The notes under the pieces: model-generated | Databases searched by the model: none | What the model saw: only the letters and a program-made list of their open reading frames with translations | Told to the model about the DNA's origin: nothing | Program-made: the position numbers and the translations under genes | DNA from: DAIRVC01 sp036803025 | Lineage (GTDB): Bacteria > Chloroflexota > Anaerolineae > Anaerolineales > E44-bin32 | Length of the DNA: 12,072 bases | Direction of reading: 5' to 3' | Assembly: GCA_036803025.1 (NCBI GenBank) | Contig: DAIRVC010000077.1 | Span: forward strand, 1-12,072 | Shown: positions 6,671-12,072 of the stretch, in pieces | How the letters are laid out: each line of letters starts with the position of its first letter | How positions within the stretch are numbered: position 1 is the stretch's first letter

Positions 6671-6799
6671 TCAGCCTCGCGCTTCGACGGTCTCACCAGT
6701 CCGACGAAGGTCGCCGCGCCATGCGCAGGGAGGGCCCGAAGGAGGCGGCAGCAATGGATTCGAGAGGCAAGCCGGGCGGCCCTGACGACGGCAGTGCAT
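6671..6799 (-). CDS. Possible 42-codon proline-rich leader ORF upstream of mgtE
   Basis: ATG at 6799 follows GGGAGG with 5-nt spacing, a better ribosome site than that of mgtE. The peptide has seven prolines, six of them within PLLPPPSGPP (15-24), including a PPP ribosome-stalling motif at 18-20. It stops 12 nt before the mgtE ATG. A second ATG (6840-6838), also preceded by GGGAGG (7 nt), opens a 65-codon ORF in another frame that runs 16 nt into mgtE. Enterobacterial Mg2+ transporter genes are known to use proline-rich leader peptides (MgtL, MgtP), so the arrangement suggests regulation. GC-rich DNA gives proline codons readily, and no homology is claimed. Confidence 0.35.
   Translation of the reverse strand: MHCRRQGRPACLSNPLLPPPSGPPCAWRGDLRRTGETVEARG
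6682..6709 (-). promoter_or_regulatory. Hairpin just upstream of the mgtE start
   Basis: CTTCG-A-CGG (6682-6690) pairs with CCG-A-CGAAG (6701-6709), giving 8 base pairs with one A/A mismatch around a 10-nt loop. It ends 23 nt before the mgtE ATG and lies inside the last third of the proline-rich short ORF. Ribosomes moving through or stalling in that ORF would change its folding. There is no T-tract. Confidence 0.35.
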
Positions 6800-6803
6800 G
6801 GTT

Positions 6804-6855
6804 GCCTCCCGCGAAGAGTGCTCCGGGAGGCGAGCCCCATGGCGCCGCCTCCCGG
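6804..6855 (-). promoter_or_regulatory. Mutually exclusive hairpins in the mgtE 5' leader
   Basis: Three related segments occur. CGCCTCCCGG (plus strand 6846-6855) and CCGGGAGGCG (6823-6832) form a perfect 10-bp stem with a 13-nt loop. GCCTCCCG (6804-6811) pairs with CGGGAGGC (6824-6831) as a perfect 8-bp stem with a 12-nt loop. Both use the middle segment, so only one can form. In the transcript the first hairpin lies at the 5' end and hides the GGGAGG before the ATG at 6840. The second hides the GGGAGG before the ATG at 6799. This is the layout of an attenuator or switch. The pairing is seen directly; the function is inferred. Confidence 0.55.
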
Positions 6856-6862
6856 GAATGCG

Positions 6863-6891
6863 ATTGTAGCACCCGGCGCGGGGCGTGTAAA
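6863..6891 (-). promoter_or_regulatory. Strong sigma-70-type promoter for the mgtE operon
   Basis: On the minus strand TTTACA (6891-6886) and TACAAT (6868-6863) are separated by exactly 17 nt. Both match the consensus at 5 of 6 positions, and TGC before the -10 makes it extended. Transcription should begin near 6856, about 200 nt before mgtE. It also overlaps the T-rich end of the possible htrA terminator. Confidence 0.8.
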
Positions 6892-6927
6892 GAAACGCCG
6901 CCCGCCGAGGCCGGCTCAGAGCGCCGG
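6888..6927 (-). terminator. Possible htrA terminator
   Basis: Directly after the htrA stop, CCGGC (6911-6915) pairs with GCCGG (6923-6927) around 7 nt. A T-rich run (GTTTCTTTA on the minus strand, 6896-6888) follows after 14 nt. The gap to the T-tract is long for an intrinsic terminator, so efficiency is doubtful. The T-run also supplies the mgtE -35 box. Confidence 0.35.
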
Positions 6928-8082
6928 TCAACCGTGCGGCCGCTCGGCCAGCTCGACTGGGACGGTCAGCGTCGACCCGTCGCGTACCACCTCGACCGAG
7001 ACCGTCTGCCCGGCCTGGTGCTCGTAGAGCAGGTTGATGAACGGATTGGCGTCCCCGATGGCCTGCCCGTCGATCGAGACCAGGATATCGCCGCGCTGCA
7101 GCCCCGCCAGAGCGGCGGGCCCACCGGCGGTCACGTCCGTGAGCAGGATGCCGTGGTCGGCGGGAAGGTCGTAAGCCTGAGCGATCGCGGCGCTGATCGG
7201 CTGCCAGCGGATGCCGAGGTAAGGCCTGGAGACGTAGCCCTGCGCGGCGAGCTGGTCCGTGACCGCCCGGGCCGTGTTGCTGGCGATGGCGAATCCCAGC
7301 CCTTCGGCGACGGCCGCGCTGGAGGCGCTGCCGCGGACGACGAGCGAGTTGATCCCGACGACCTGCCCGGCCAGATTGACGAGCGGGCCTCCGGAGTTGC
7401 CCTGGTTGATGGCCGCATCGGTCTGTATCAGGTCTTCGAGCTGGTAGCCGTCGGCGGTGTCGATCGACCGGCCGGTGGCGCTGACGACTCCGACCGTGAC
7501 CGTGTTGACGAACTCCCCCAGCGGCGAGCCGATGGCGATGACGGGCTCACCCGGCTTGAGGGTATCGGAGTTGCCCCAGGTGGCTGCGGCCGGCATCGTT
7601 CCCTGGGCGCGCACGACGGCCAGGTCGGCGAACGGGTCGGTGCCGACCAGATCCGCCGGAAGCCGGGTCCCATCGGCCAGCACCACTTCGAGAGACTCGG
7701 CCCCTTCGACGACATGGTTGTTGGTGACGACCAGGCCGTCGGTCGAGAGGATCACGCCCGAGCCGGAGGCCTGCGGGTGCGAGACTGCCCCGAAGAAGCC
7801 GACCTGTTCGGGCAGGTGGCTGACCACGGTAACGACCGCCGGGCCGACCGAGGCGACCACGTCGGTCACCGCGGTATGGATGTCGACGCTGGCCCCGATC
7901 GCCGCCGAAGTGGGGACGGCCGCGGCCGCGGGTGGGTCGGCCTGCAAGGCCAGGTACACGGCCGCACCGCCGGCGGCCGCACTGAGCAGGCCGGCCAGGA
8001 GGATCCCGACGAGCATCAGGATGCCCGGCCTGCGCCGCAGACGCGGCCCAGAGGTAAGAGTAGGTTCGCCAAGAGTGTGCAT
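6928..8082 (-). CDS. htrA: Membrane-anchored HtrA/DegP-type serine protease with one PDZ domain
   Basis: This 384-aa protein degrades or refolds damaged envelope proteins. A basic N-terminus (RLRRRP) and one hydrophobic segment (about 20-46) form an uncleaved signal anchor placing the protease outside the membrane. The trypsin-like domain (about 70-275) has the full catalytic triad: H123 in VVTNNHVVEG, D153 in DPFADLAVV and S230 in NQGNSGGPL. A single PDZ domain follows (about 286-380: YLGIRW, then GPAALAGLQRGDILVSIDG). The ATG at 8082 is chosen because AAGGAG lies 8 nt upstream; an in-frame GTG at 8112 has its purine tract too close. A hairpin with a T-tract at 8121-8165 separates it from the peptidase gene upstream, so it may have its own promoter, though I see none that is convincing. 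Confidence 0.94.
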   Translation of the reverse strand: MHTLGEPTLTSGPRLRRRPGILMLVGILLAGLLSAAAGGAAVYLALQADPPAAAAVPTSAAIGASVDIHTAVTDVVASVGPAVVTVVSHLPEQVGFFGAVSHPQASGSGVILSTDGLVVTNNHVVEGAESLEVVLADGTRLPADLVGTDPFADLAVVRAQGTMPAAATWGNSDTLKPGEPVIAIGSPLGEFVNTVTVGVVSATGRSIDTADGYQLEDLIQTDAAINQGNSGGPLVNLAGQVVGINSLVVRGSASSAAVAEGLGFAIASNTARAVTDQLAAQGYVSRPYLGIRWQPISAAIAQAYDLPADHGILLTDVTAGGPAALAGLQRGDILVSIDGQAIGDANPFINLLYEHQAGQTVSVEVVRDGSTLTVPVELAERPHG

Positions 8083-8120
8083 GTTCTCCGCTCCTTCTGC
8101 AGGATTGCACACTCCTCCTC

Positions 8121-8165
8121 AAAACGAACGGAGCGCGGCCCGGGCGATCTCGGGGCGCGCGCTCC
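8121..8165 (-). terminator. Intrinsic-terminator-like hairpin after the zinc peptidase gene
   Basis: GGAGCGCG (8165-8158 on the minus strand) pairs perfectly with CGCGCTCC (8137-8130), and the 20-nt loop can pair further. It is followed at once by GTTCGTTTT (8129-8121). It lies between the zinc peptidase stop (8206) and the htrA start (8082). It could be a terminator or a partial attenuator. Confidence 0.6.
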
Positions 8166-8205
8166 GGGGAAGAAGCCCGGTTGGGTCCGGTCGGGCCGTC
8201 GCCGT

Positions 8206-8901
8206 CTAGCTGCGCCGACGTCCGGATCCGGCGACGAGGCTGGCCCAGTACAGGAGCTGGAAGATGGCTGCCCCGAGTCCGGCGACGTAGGTGAAGGCTG
8301 CCGCCTTGAGCATGGAGGCGACGCCGCCTCGCTCCTCCTCCGTTCGGACCAATCCGCTTTCGTCCAGCATGGCTCGCGCCCGGGAGGAGGCGTTGAGCTC
8401 GACCGGCAGCGTCGCCAGGGCGAACAGGGCGCCGCCGGAGAACACCACCACACCCAGCCAGGCCAGGTCCGTGCTCCCCAAGACCAGGCCGATCACGATC
8501 AGGATCCAGCCCAGGTTCGAGCCGAGCTGTGCGGGCATCGCAAGCATGGAACGAAACCGCATCGGTCCGTAGCCCTCCCGATCCTGGACAGCATGGCCGA
8601 TCTCATGGGCGGTGATCGCCAGCGAGGCGACCGACGGCTGTTGGGCGACCGCGGCCGAGAGGGCCAGTGTCTTCTTGCGCGGGTCGTAGTGATCGGTCAG
8701 TTGGCCGGGGGTCTGCGTCAGCGAGACGTCGGTCAGGTTGCCTTGTTGCAGCAGCCGCTGGGCCGCGTCCGCCCCGGTAACACCGAGCGAATTGCGCGTC
8801 TGGCCCCAGCGCTTGTAGGTCGATTTCACCCACAGCTGGGCCAGCGAGACCAGCAAGAAGGCGGGGATCATGAAGAGCCAATAGGTTGAGTCGCCGTACA
8901 T
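8206..8901 (-). CDS. YugP-like membrane zinc metallopeptidase
   Basis: This 231-aa protein matches the neutral zinc metallopeptidase family of Bacillus YugP (Zn_peptidase_2). An N-terminal membrane helix (about 7-25) leads to a short peptidase domain. It has the HExxH zinc motif at H99-E100-I-G-H103 (LAITAHEIGHAVQD) and the downstream PVELNASSRA (166-175), whose Glu168 is the likely third zinc ligand. Two or three more hydrophobic segments lie at about 128-142, 146-163 and 200-223. The fragment DHYDPRKKTLALS (70-82) is also family-typical. Substrates are unknown for the family. The ATG at 8901 has GGAGGA close upstream and begins 10 nt after the S41 protease stop, so the two are very likely cotranscribed. 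A terminator-like hairpin follows. Confidence 0.9.
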   Translation of the reverse strand: MYGDSTYWLFMIPAFLLVSLAQLWVKSTYKRWGQTRNSLGVTGADAAQRLLQQGNLTDVSLTQTPGQLTDHYDPRKKTLALSAAVAQQPSVASLAITAHEIGHAVQDREGYGPMRFRSMLAMPAQLGSNLGWILIVIGLVLGSTDLAWLGVVVFSGGALFALATLPVELNASSRARAMLDESGLVRTEEERGGVASMLKAAAFTYVAGLGAAIFQLLYWASLVAGSGRRRS

Positions 8902-8911
8902 CTCTCCTCCT

Positions 8912-10183
8912 CTAGGGAAAGACGCTTTCCGTCAGGCTTTGCAGGAGCTGTTCCTGGGCGCGTTCGAGTTGTGGATCGCGCCCGGCGGCCAAGTCTTCTT
9001 CCGTCAGTTCGACCTCGACGTCGGGGGTCAGGCCCACGTCGCCAATCTGGCGTCCCTGCGGGGTCAGCCAGCGGGCGACGGTCACGCGCACCGCGCCCGA
9101 ATCGCGGCTGAGGGGGATCCACTCCTGGACCGTCCCCTTGCCGAAAGACGTCTCGCCGATCAACGCACCCCGCCCGCGGTCCTGGATGGCGCCGGCAACG
9201 ATCTCCGAGGCGGAGGCCGACCCGCCGTCGATCAGAACCACCAGGGGGATGTCCGTGGCCAGCCCGCCGGGGCGGGATTCGTAGGTCTCCTGGCGGCCGT
9301 CGCCGTATTCTTCGAACATCACCACACCGTCGCCGATGAACTCGGAGACGATCTCGAGGGCGGTGTCGAGCAGGCCGCCGCCGTTGCCGCGCAGATCGAG
9401 GATCAGGCCGCGCGGGTTTTGCGCCAGCAGCTCGCGCAGGGCTTCATGCACAGCCTCGCTCGACCCTTCACCGAAAGTATACAGGCGAAGATGGGCGATG
9501 TCCCCCTCCAGCATCTCCGCCTCCAGGCTGGGAAGATCGATGCGCGCCCGCCGGACGTCGACCTCGATCGGCGCCTCGGCGCCTTCCCGCAAGATGGTCA
9601 GGTGAACGGTCGAGCCGGACGGGCCCAGTACGCTGCGCACGACCACGCTGGGGTCGATCCCGGTCATATCTTCGCCGTCGATGGCGATTACCTGGTCGCC
9701 CGGCTGAAGCCCGGCCTCTTCGGCCGGCGAGTTGGGCATCGGGGAGACGATCGTCAGGAACTCGCCTTCCGTGTCGACCCAGGCGCCAATGCCCTCGTAG
9801 GACCCGTCGATCGGCAGGTTGGCCTGCAGATACTCGTCCGGATCCATATACGAGCTGTGCTCGTCGCCCAGGGCATCCACCATGCCGCGAATGGCGCCCT
9901 GCATCAACTGCGTGTCGTCCAGAGGCTGGTCGACGAATTTCTGATGCACGATGTCCCAGGCTTCCCAGAATGGGTCGAACAGGTCGTCCAGACCGGCCGG
10001 AGCACGGGTGTCGCCCGATGTGTCGGCGATCAGCGGCCCAAGCAGCGGCGCGCCGCGACCGATCCACTCGCCGAGCGGGGCGGCCCCGGCGCCCACCACC
10101 ATGCCGGCGGCGAAGACCGCGCAGGCTGTGATGAGTCCCAAGAACAAGCCCAGCAGGATTCTGGCCGCCGAGTTTCCGGACAT
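8912..10183 (-). CDS. ctpA: C-terminal processing protease, S41 family (CtpA-like)
   Basis: This 423-aa exported protease cleaves C-terminal regions of envelope proteins. An N-terminal hydrophobic segment (about 8-33) is a signal peptide or anchor. A helical cap (65-120, with the typical GMVDALGDEHSSYMDP at 100-115) is followed by a PDZ domain (about 128-210: GIGAWV, then SPAEEAGLQPGDQVIAIDG). The S41 core has LILDLRGNGGGLLDTA (260-275). The Ser-Lys catalytic dyad is S324 in GGSASASEI and K349 in TSFGKGTVQ, 25 residues apart as in the family. The C-terminus has LTPQGRQIGDVGLTPDVEV. The ATG at 10183 is preferred over a GTG at 10192 because GAGGAG sits 8 nt upstream of the ATG. It leads the peptidase gene pair. 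Confidence 0.95.
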   Translation of the reverse strand: MSGNSAARILLGLFLGLITACAVFAAGMVVGAGAAPLGEWIGRGAPLLGPLIADTSGDTRAPAGLDDLFDPFWEAWDIVHQKFVDQPLDDTQLMQGAIRGMVDALGDEHSSYMDPDEYLQANLPIDGSYEGIGAWVDTEGEFLTIVSPMPNSPAEEAGLQPGDQVIAIDGEDMTGIDPSVVVRSVLGPSGSTVHLTILREGAEAPIEVDVRRARIDLPSLEAEMLEGDIAHLRLYTFGEGSSEAVHEALRELLAQNPRGLILDLRGNGGGLLDTALEIVSEFIGDGVVMFEEYGDGRQETYESRPGGLATDIPLVVLIDGGSASASEIVAGAIQDRGRGALIGETSFGKGTVQEWIPLSRDSGAVRVTVARWLTPQGRQIGDVGLTPDVEVELTEEDLAAGRDPQLERAQEQLLQSLTESVFP

Positions 10184-10222
10184 CGGACACACTCCTCGGC
10201 CTGCCTCGCGGCCGGCCGACGA

Positions 10223-10228
10223 ATTATG
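10223..10228 (-). promoter_or_regulatory. Weak -10-like box before ctpA
   Basis: CATAAT on the minus strand (10228-10223) lies in the most AT-rich part of the 116-nt gap between the CoA-transferase stop (10300) and the ctpA ATG (10183). No good -35 box is found at the proper distance. It would leave a leader of about 35 nt. I see no terminator for the upstream gene in this gap. Confidence 0.3.
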
Positions 10229-10299
10229 CTATCACGCCAACATAAGAAATCGATGAGCATTCCTTGGAGCGGCGGATCTGAGAACAATGGGGCGGGACA

Positions 10300-11124
10300 T
10301 CATGCGGACAGGTTGTGCCGCTTCGTCCACTCGGCCAGGAGAGCGTCATAGTCCTGCCCTCCCGCGGCTTCGGTGTAGCGCAGCACCGCCAGCCCATCCA
10401 TGGGGTAGAGCGGGTGACAGGAGGTGGGCCAGGCGCCTCCCGGCGCGACCACGACCCGATCGACGGCCGGCCCGGGGATATCGGCTTTGGCGAGGCGCGG
10501 GCTGACCTTCTCCGCCGTGATGATGACCTGATCGGCGACCAGCGCCAGCTCCCGGTCGATCCCCCAGTTCCCGCCGATCAGCGCGTTCCCGTCCTCATCC
10601 GCTTCGAGGGCGTGGATCACGGCCACGTCGACGTGCACAGCCGGGAAGGCCGTCAGCTCCTCCCCGGAATACGGATCGATCACGGTGCGCACGTCAGGAC
10701 GCAGGCGGGGCAGGTCGGTCCCAATCCAGGCCAGGGAGGGCATGAAGCCGACGCCGGCCAGCGTGGCGCGCAATCCGCAGGCCAGGCTGGCTTCGGTCTC
10801 TTCGACGATCTCGATCTTCCCCGATCCGGCCGCGGCGGTGAAATACGGCGCCAGGCCGAAGGCTTCCAGGCCGAAGTAGCACGAACGGACGCGCGCCACC
10901 ATCTCGGCGCCGATGAGCAGGTCGCTTTCGATCCCGGCGGTGAAGGAGAGCAACGTCAGGTCTCGCGGCGCGCCCGAGCCGGCGAAGCGCTGGCGCAACG
11001 CCAAGGCGAAGGCCATCGGGCGGCGGTAGAGGGTGACGCCGCCGAAGGCCAGGCTGCCGCCGCGTTCGGCGACGGTTCCAGCCGCTTGCTCCAGGGATAC
11101 GATCTTGTTGGCCGGCATCTCCAT
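10300..11124 (-). CDS. CoA-transferase alpha subunit, glutaconate CoA-transferase (GctA)-like
   Basis: This 274-aa protein resembles the A subunit of family I CoA transferases, closest in pattern to glutaconate CoA-transferase, which moves CoA between acyl-CoA and a free acid. Matching segments are SLAFGGVTLYRRPMA (24-38; GctA has GG.T..RKP), SFTAGIESDLLIG (60-72), HVDVAVIHALEADEDGN (164-180) and ADIPGPAVDRVVVAPGGAWP (214-233). The catalytic Glu of these enzymes lies in the B subunit, and no B gene is adjacent: downstream is ctpA and upstream a HAD gene. It may pair with a B subunit elsewhere, or have another activity. The ATG at 11124 is chosen because it begins 13 nt after the HAD stop; an ATG two codons later (11118) is possible, and neither has a strong Shine-Dalgarno. 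Confidence 0.85.
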   Translation of the reverse strand: MEMPANKIVSLEQAAGTVAERGGSLAFGGVTLYRRPMAFALALRQRFAGSGAPRDLTLLSFTAGIESDLLIGAEMVARVRSCYFGLEAFGLAPYFTAAAGSGKIEIVEETEASLACGLRATLAGVGFMPSLAWIGTDLPRLRPDVRTVIDPYSGEELTAFPAVHVDVAVIHALEADEDGNALIGGNWGIDRELALVADQVIITAEKVSPRLAKADIPGPAVDRVVVAPGGAWPTSCHPLYPMDGLAVLRYTEAAGGQDYDALLAEWTKRHNLSA

Positions 11125-11137
11125 CCCGTCCGCGGCT

Positions 11138-11812
11138 TCAGGTCTTGGCCTGGAGGGCCGGCCCACCCGGCCGCCCGTCCAATTCGGGGACCGTGCCGGC
11201 CAGGTCCGAGATGCGGGCGATGCGGTAGTCGGCGATGCCGTCCGGATCGGGGTGGCCGACCAGGACGGTCGTCATCCCCAGCGACTTCCCCGTCTGCAGG
11301 TTGCGCAGTGAGTCGTCGGCGACGAGGGCGCGTGTCGAGTCGGTCTCACCGCAGATTTCTAGCGCCCTGCGGAACGCCTCCGCTTCCGGCTTGTTCACGA
11401 AGTCCAGCCGTACGATGTCGATGATCTCCCCGACGGCCTCCGCGAGGCCGAGACGCCGGAGGACGCGTTCCGCGTGGGCGCGGGCGGCGTTGGTGAAGAT
11501 GGCCTTCTTCTGCGGGAGGGCGGCGAGCATCCCGGCCAGGAGCGGATCCGGCGCGAGCATGTCCTCGATCGGGACCTGGTGGACGAAGTCCAGGTAGTCG
11601 TGCGGGTCGGCGCCGTAGTGGCGCATCAGGCCGTTGAGGGTCGTGCCATAGGCGTGGAAGTATCGATCGCGCAGTTCGGCCACCTGTTCGGCCGGGATGC
11701 CCAGGCGGTCGTGCATGTACAGATTGATGCGCTCGCCGATGGCCTCCCAGATCCCGCTCGAGCTCGGGTAGAGGGTGTCATCCAGGTCGAGCAGGATCGT
11801 CCGGAGGTTCGT
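11138..11812 (-). CDS. HAD-family phosphatase, pyrimidine 5'-nucleotidase-like; probable ACG start
   Basis: The 224-aa product has all four HAD motifs, numbered from the proposed start. Motif I is LLDLDDTLYP (D9 nucleophile, D11 acid/base), motif II IFTNA, motif III Lys in FVNKPEA and motif IV ALVADDS. The region after motif I (SSSGIWEAIGERI) resembles pyrimidine 5'-nucleotidase/SDT1-like HAD proteins, so a nucleotide or small phosphomonoester substrate is likely. No ATG, GTG or TTG lies in frame ahead of motif I. The first ATG, at 11716, would remove the nucleophile. ACG at 11812-11810 sits 7 nt after AAAGGAG and gives a family-like N-terminus (xNLRTILLDLDDT). It overlaps the end of the preceding gene by 35 nt. 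The start is therefore either a rare ACG or a mutated or misread ATG. Confidence 0.85.
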   Translation of the reverse strand, partial: TNLRTILLDLDDTLYPSSSGIWEAIGERINLYMHDRLGIPAEQVAELRDRYFHAYGTTLNGLMRHYGADPHDYLDFVHQVPIEDMLAPDPLLAGMLAALPQKKAIFTNAARAHAERVLRRLGLAEAVGEIIDIVRLDFVNKPEAEAFRRALEICGETDSTRALVADDSLRNLQTGKSLGMTTVLVGHPDPDGIADYRIARISDLAGTVPELDGRPGGPALQAKT

Positions 11813-12072
11813 AGCGCTGCTCCTTTGGATTCCAGACGCGGATGGCGCTGTTGCTGGCCGGCGGGAGTCGGCGTCCGACCAGCAGCCACCAGACCCCGAT
11901 GCCGGCAGCGGCCAGCACCGCGGCGGCTGCCAGCTCTCCCCAGGCCGGACGATACCATGCCCAGCGCAGCAGGAGGGCGGCTGCCGGCAGGGGGACCAGC
12001 AATAGGATCCAGCGGCGTCGGCGCGGCTCCGAGCGCAGCGACAACAGCGTGACGCCGATCAGGATCGCGGCG
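11778..12072 (-). CDS. Small membrane protein, N-terminus beyond the window
   Basis: The frame is open from the right edge to a TGA at 11778-11780, so this is the C-terminal 97 residues at most of a longer protein, or a small complete one if TTG at 12044 is the start. Three hydrophobic segments are visible: AAILIGVTLL at the edge, WILLLVPLPAAALLLRW, and a third, AAAAVLAAAGIGVWWLLV. A basic loop (RRRR) lies between the first two, and the C-terminal tail is soluble and charged (WNPKEQRYEPPDD). I do not recognise a family. Its last 35 nt overlap the proposed start of the HAD gene, and the AAAGGAG for that gene lies inside it, so the two are probably translationally coupled. Confidence 0.65.
   Translation of the reverse strand, partial: AAILIGVTLLSLRSEPRRRRWILLLVPLPAAALLLRWAWYRPAWGELAAAAVLAAAGIGVWWLLVGRRLPPASNSAIRVWNPKEQRYEPPDDPARPG

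Noticed and set aside
6659..6862. M-box (ykoK) magnesium riboswitch upstream of mgtE
   Set aside because: I could not find the conserved M-box core sequences or its three-helix layout; the visible structure is a different pair of GC-rich hairpins.
6631..8889. Very long open frame (752 codons) on the plus strand
   Set aside because: It lies opposite htrA, the zinc peptidase gene and the mgtE leader, which have clear domains, and its product is Asp/Arg/Gly-rich with no recognisable domain. It is a GC-rich antisense shadow.
8939..10351. Long plus-strand open frame of 470 codons
   Set aside because: It is antisense to ctpA, which has an intact catalytic dyad and PDZ domain; its composition is typical of a reverse-frame shadow.
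11626..11958. Alternative 110-codon minus-strand frame over the HAD start
   Set aside because: It is out of frame with both the HAD phosphatase and the membrane-protein tail, and its product is low-complexity Arg/Ser/Pro without domains.

Overview
The window is GC-rich bacterial chromosome carrying housekeeping and envelope genes: two genes on the plus strand, then eleven on the minus strand. I see no rRNA, tRNA, CRISPR array, insertion sequence or phage gene. The genes include a long CTC-type ribosomal protein L25, a TrmI-type tRNA m1A58 methyltransferase, an MgtE transporter, small TPR/zinc-ribbon and methyltransferase proteins, and a glutaconate-CoA-transferase-like alpha subunit. Together these suggest Chloroflexota (Anaerolineae-like), but this is inferred from gene content and not proved.

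Left part (1-1481): a strong sigma-70-type promoter (57-85) precedes a small unrecognised protein. It is built of seven 15-residue beta-solenoid-like repeats and ends in a C-terminal membrane anchor. L25 follows, with a structured leader and an acidic, proline/glutamine-rich tail. A perfect 13-bp hairpin separates L25 from the convergent minus-strand block.

Middle part (1486-6891, minus strand): a compact run reads, in transcription order, mgtE, a YegS/diacylglycerol-kinase-like lipid kinase, a class I methyltransferase, trmI, a TPR-like/zinc-ribbon protein and a CoA-pyrophosphatase-like Nudix hydrolase. A very good promoter (6863-6891) lies about 200 nt before mgtE. Its leader holds two mutually exclusive hairpins and two short ORFs, one of them proline-rich with a PPP motif. 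A second, extended -10 promoter lies just before trmI.

Right part (6928-12072, minus strand): three membrane-anchored peptidases follow one another in transcription order: a CtpA-type S41 protease, a YugP-like zinc metallopeptidase and an HtrA/DegP-type serine protease. They look like an envelope protein quality-control group. Upstream lie an alpha-subunit-like CoA transferase with no adjacent beta subunit, a HAD phosphatase whose only sensible start appears to be ACG, and the C-terminal end of a small membrane protein cut by the window edge.

The most interesting points are the mgtE leader, the 15-residue-repeat protein, the HAD start codon and the orphan CoA-transferase subunit.
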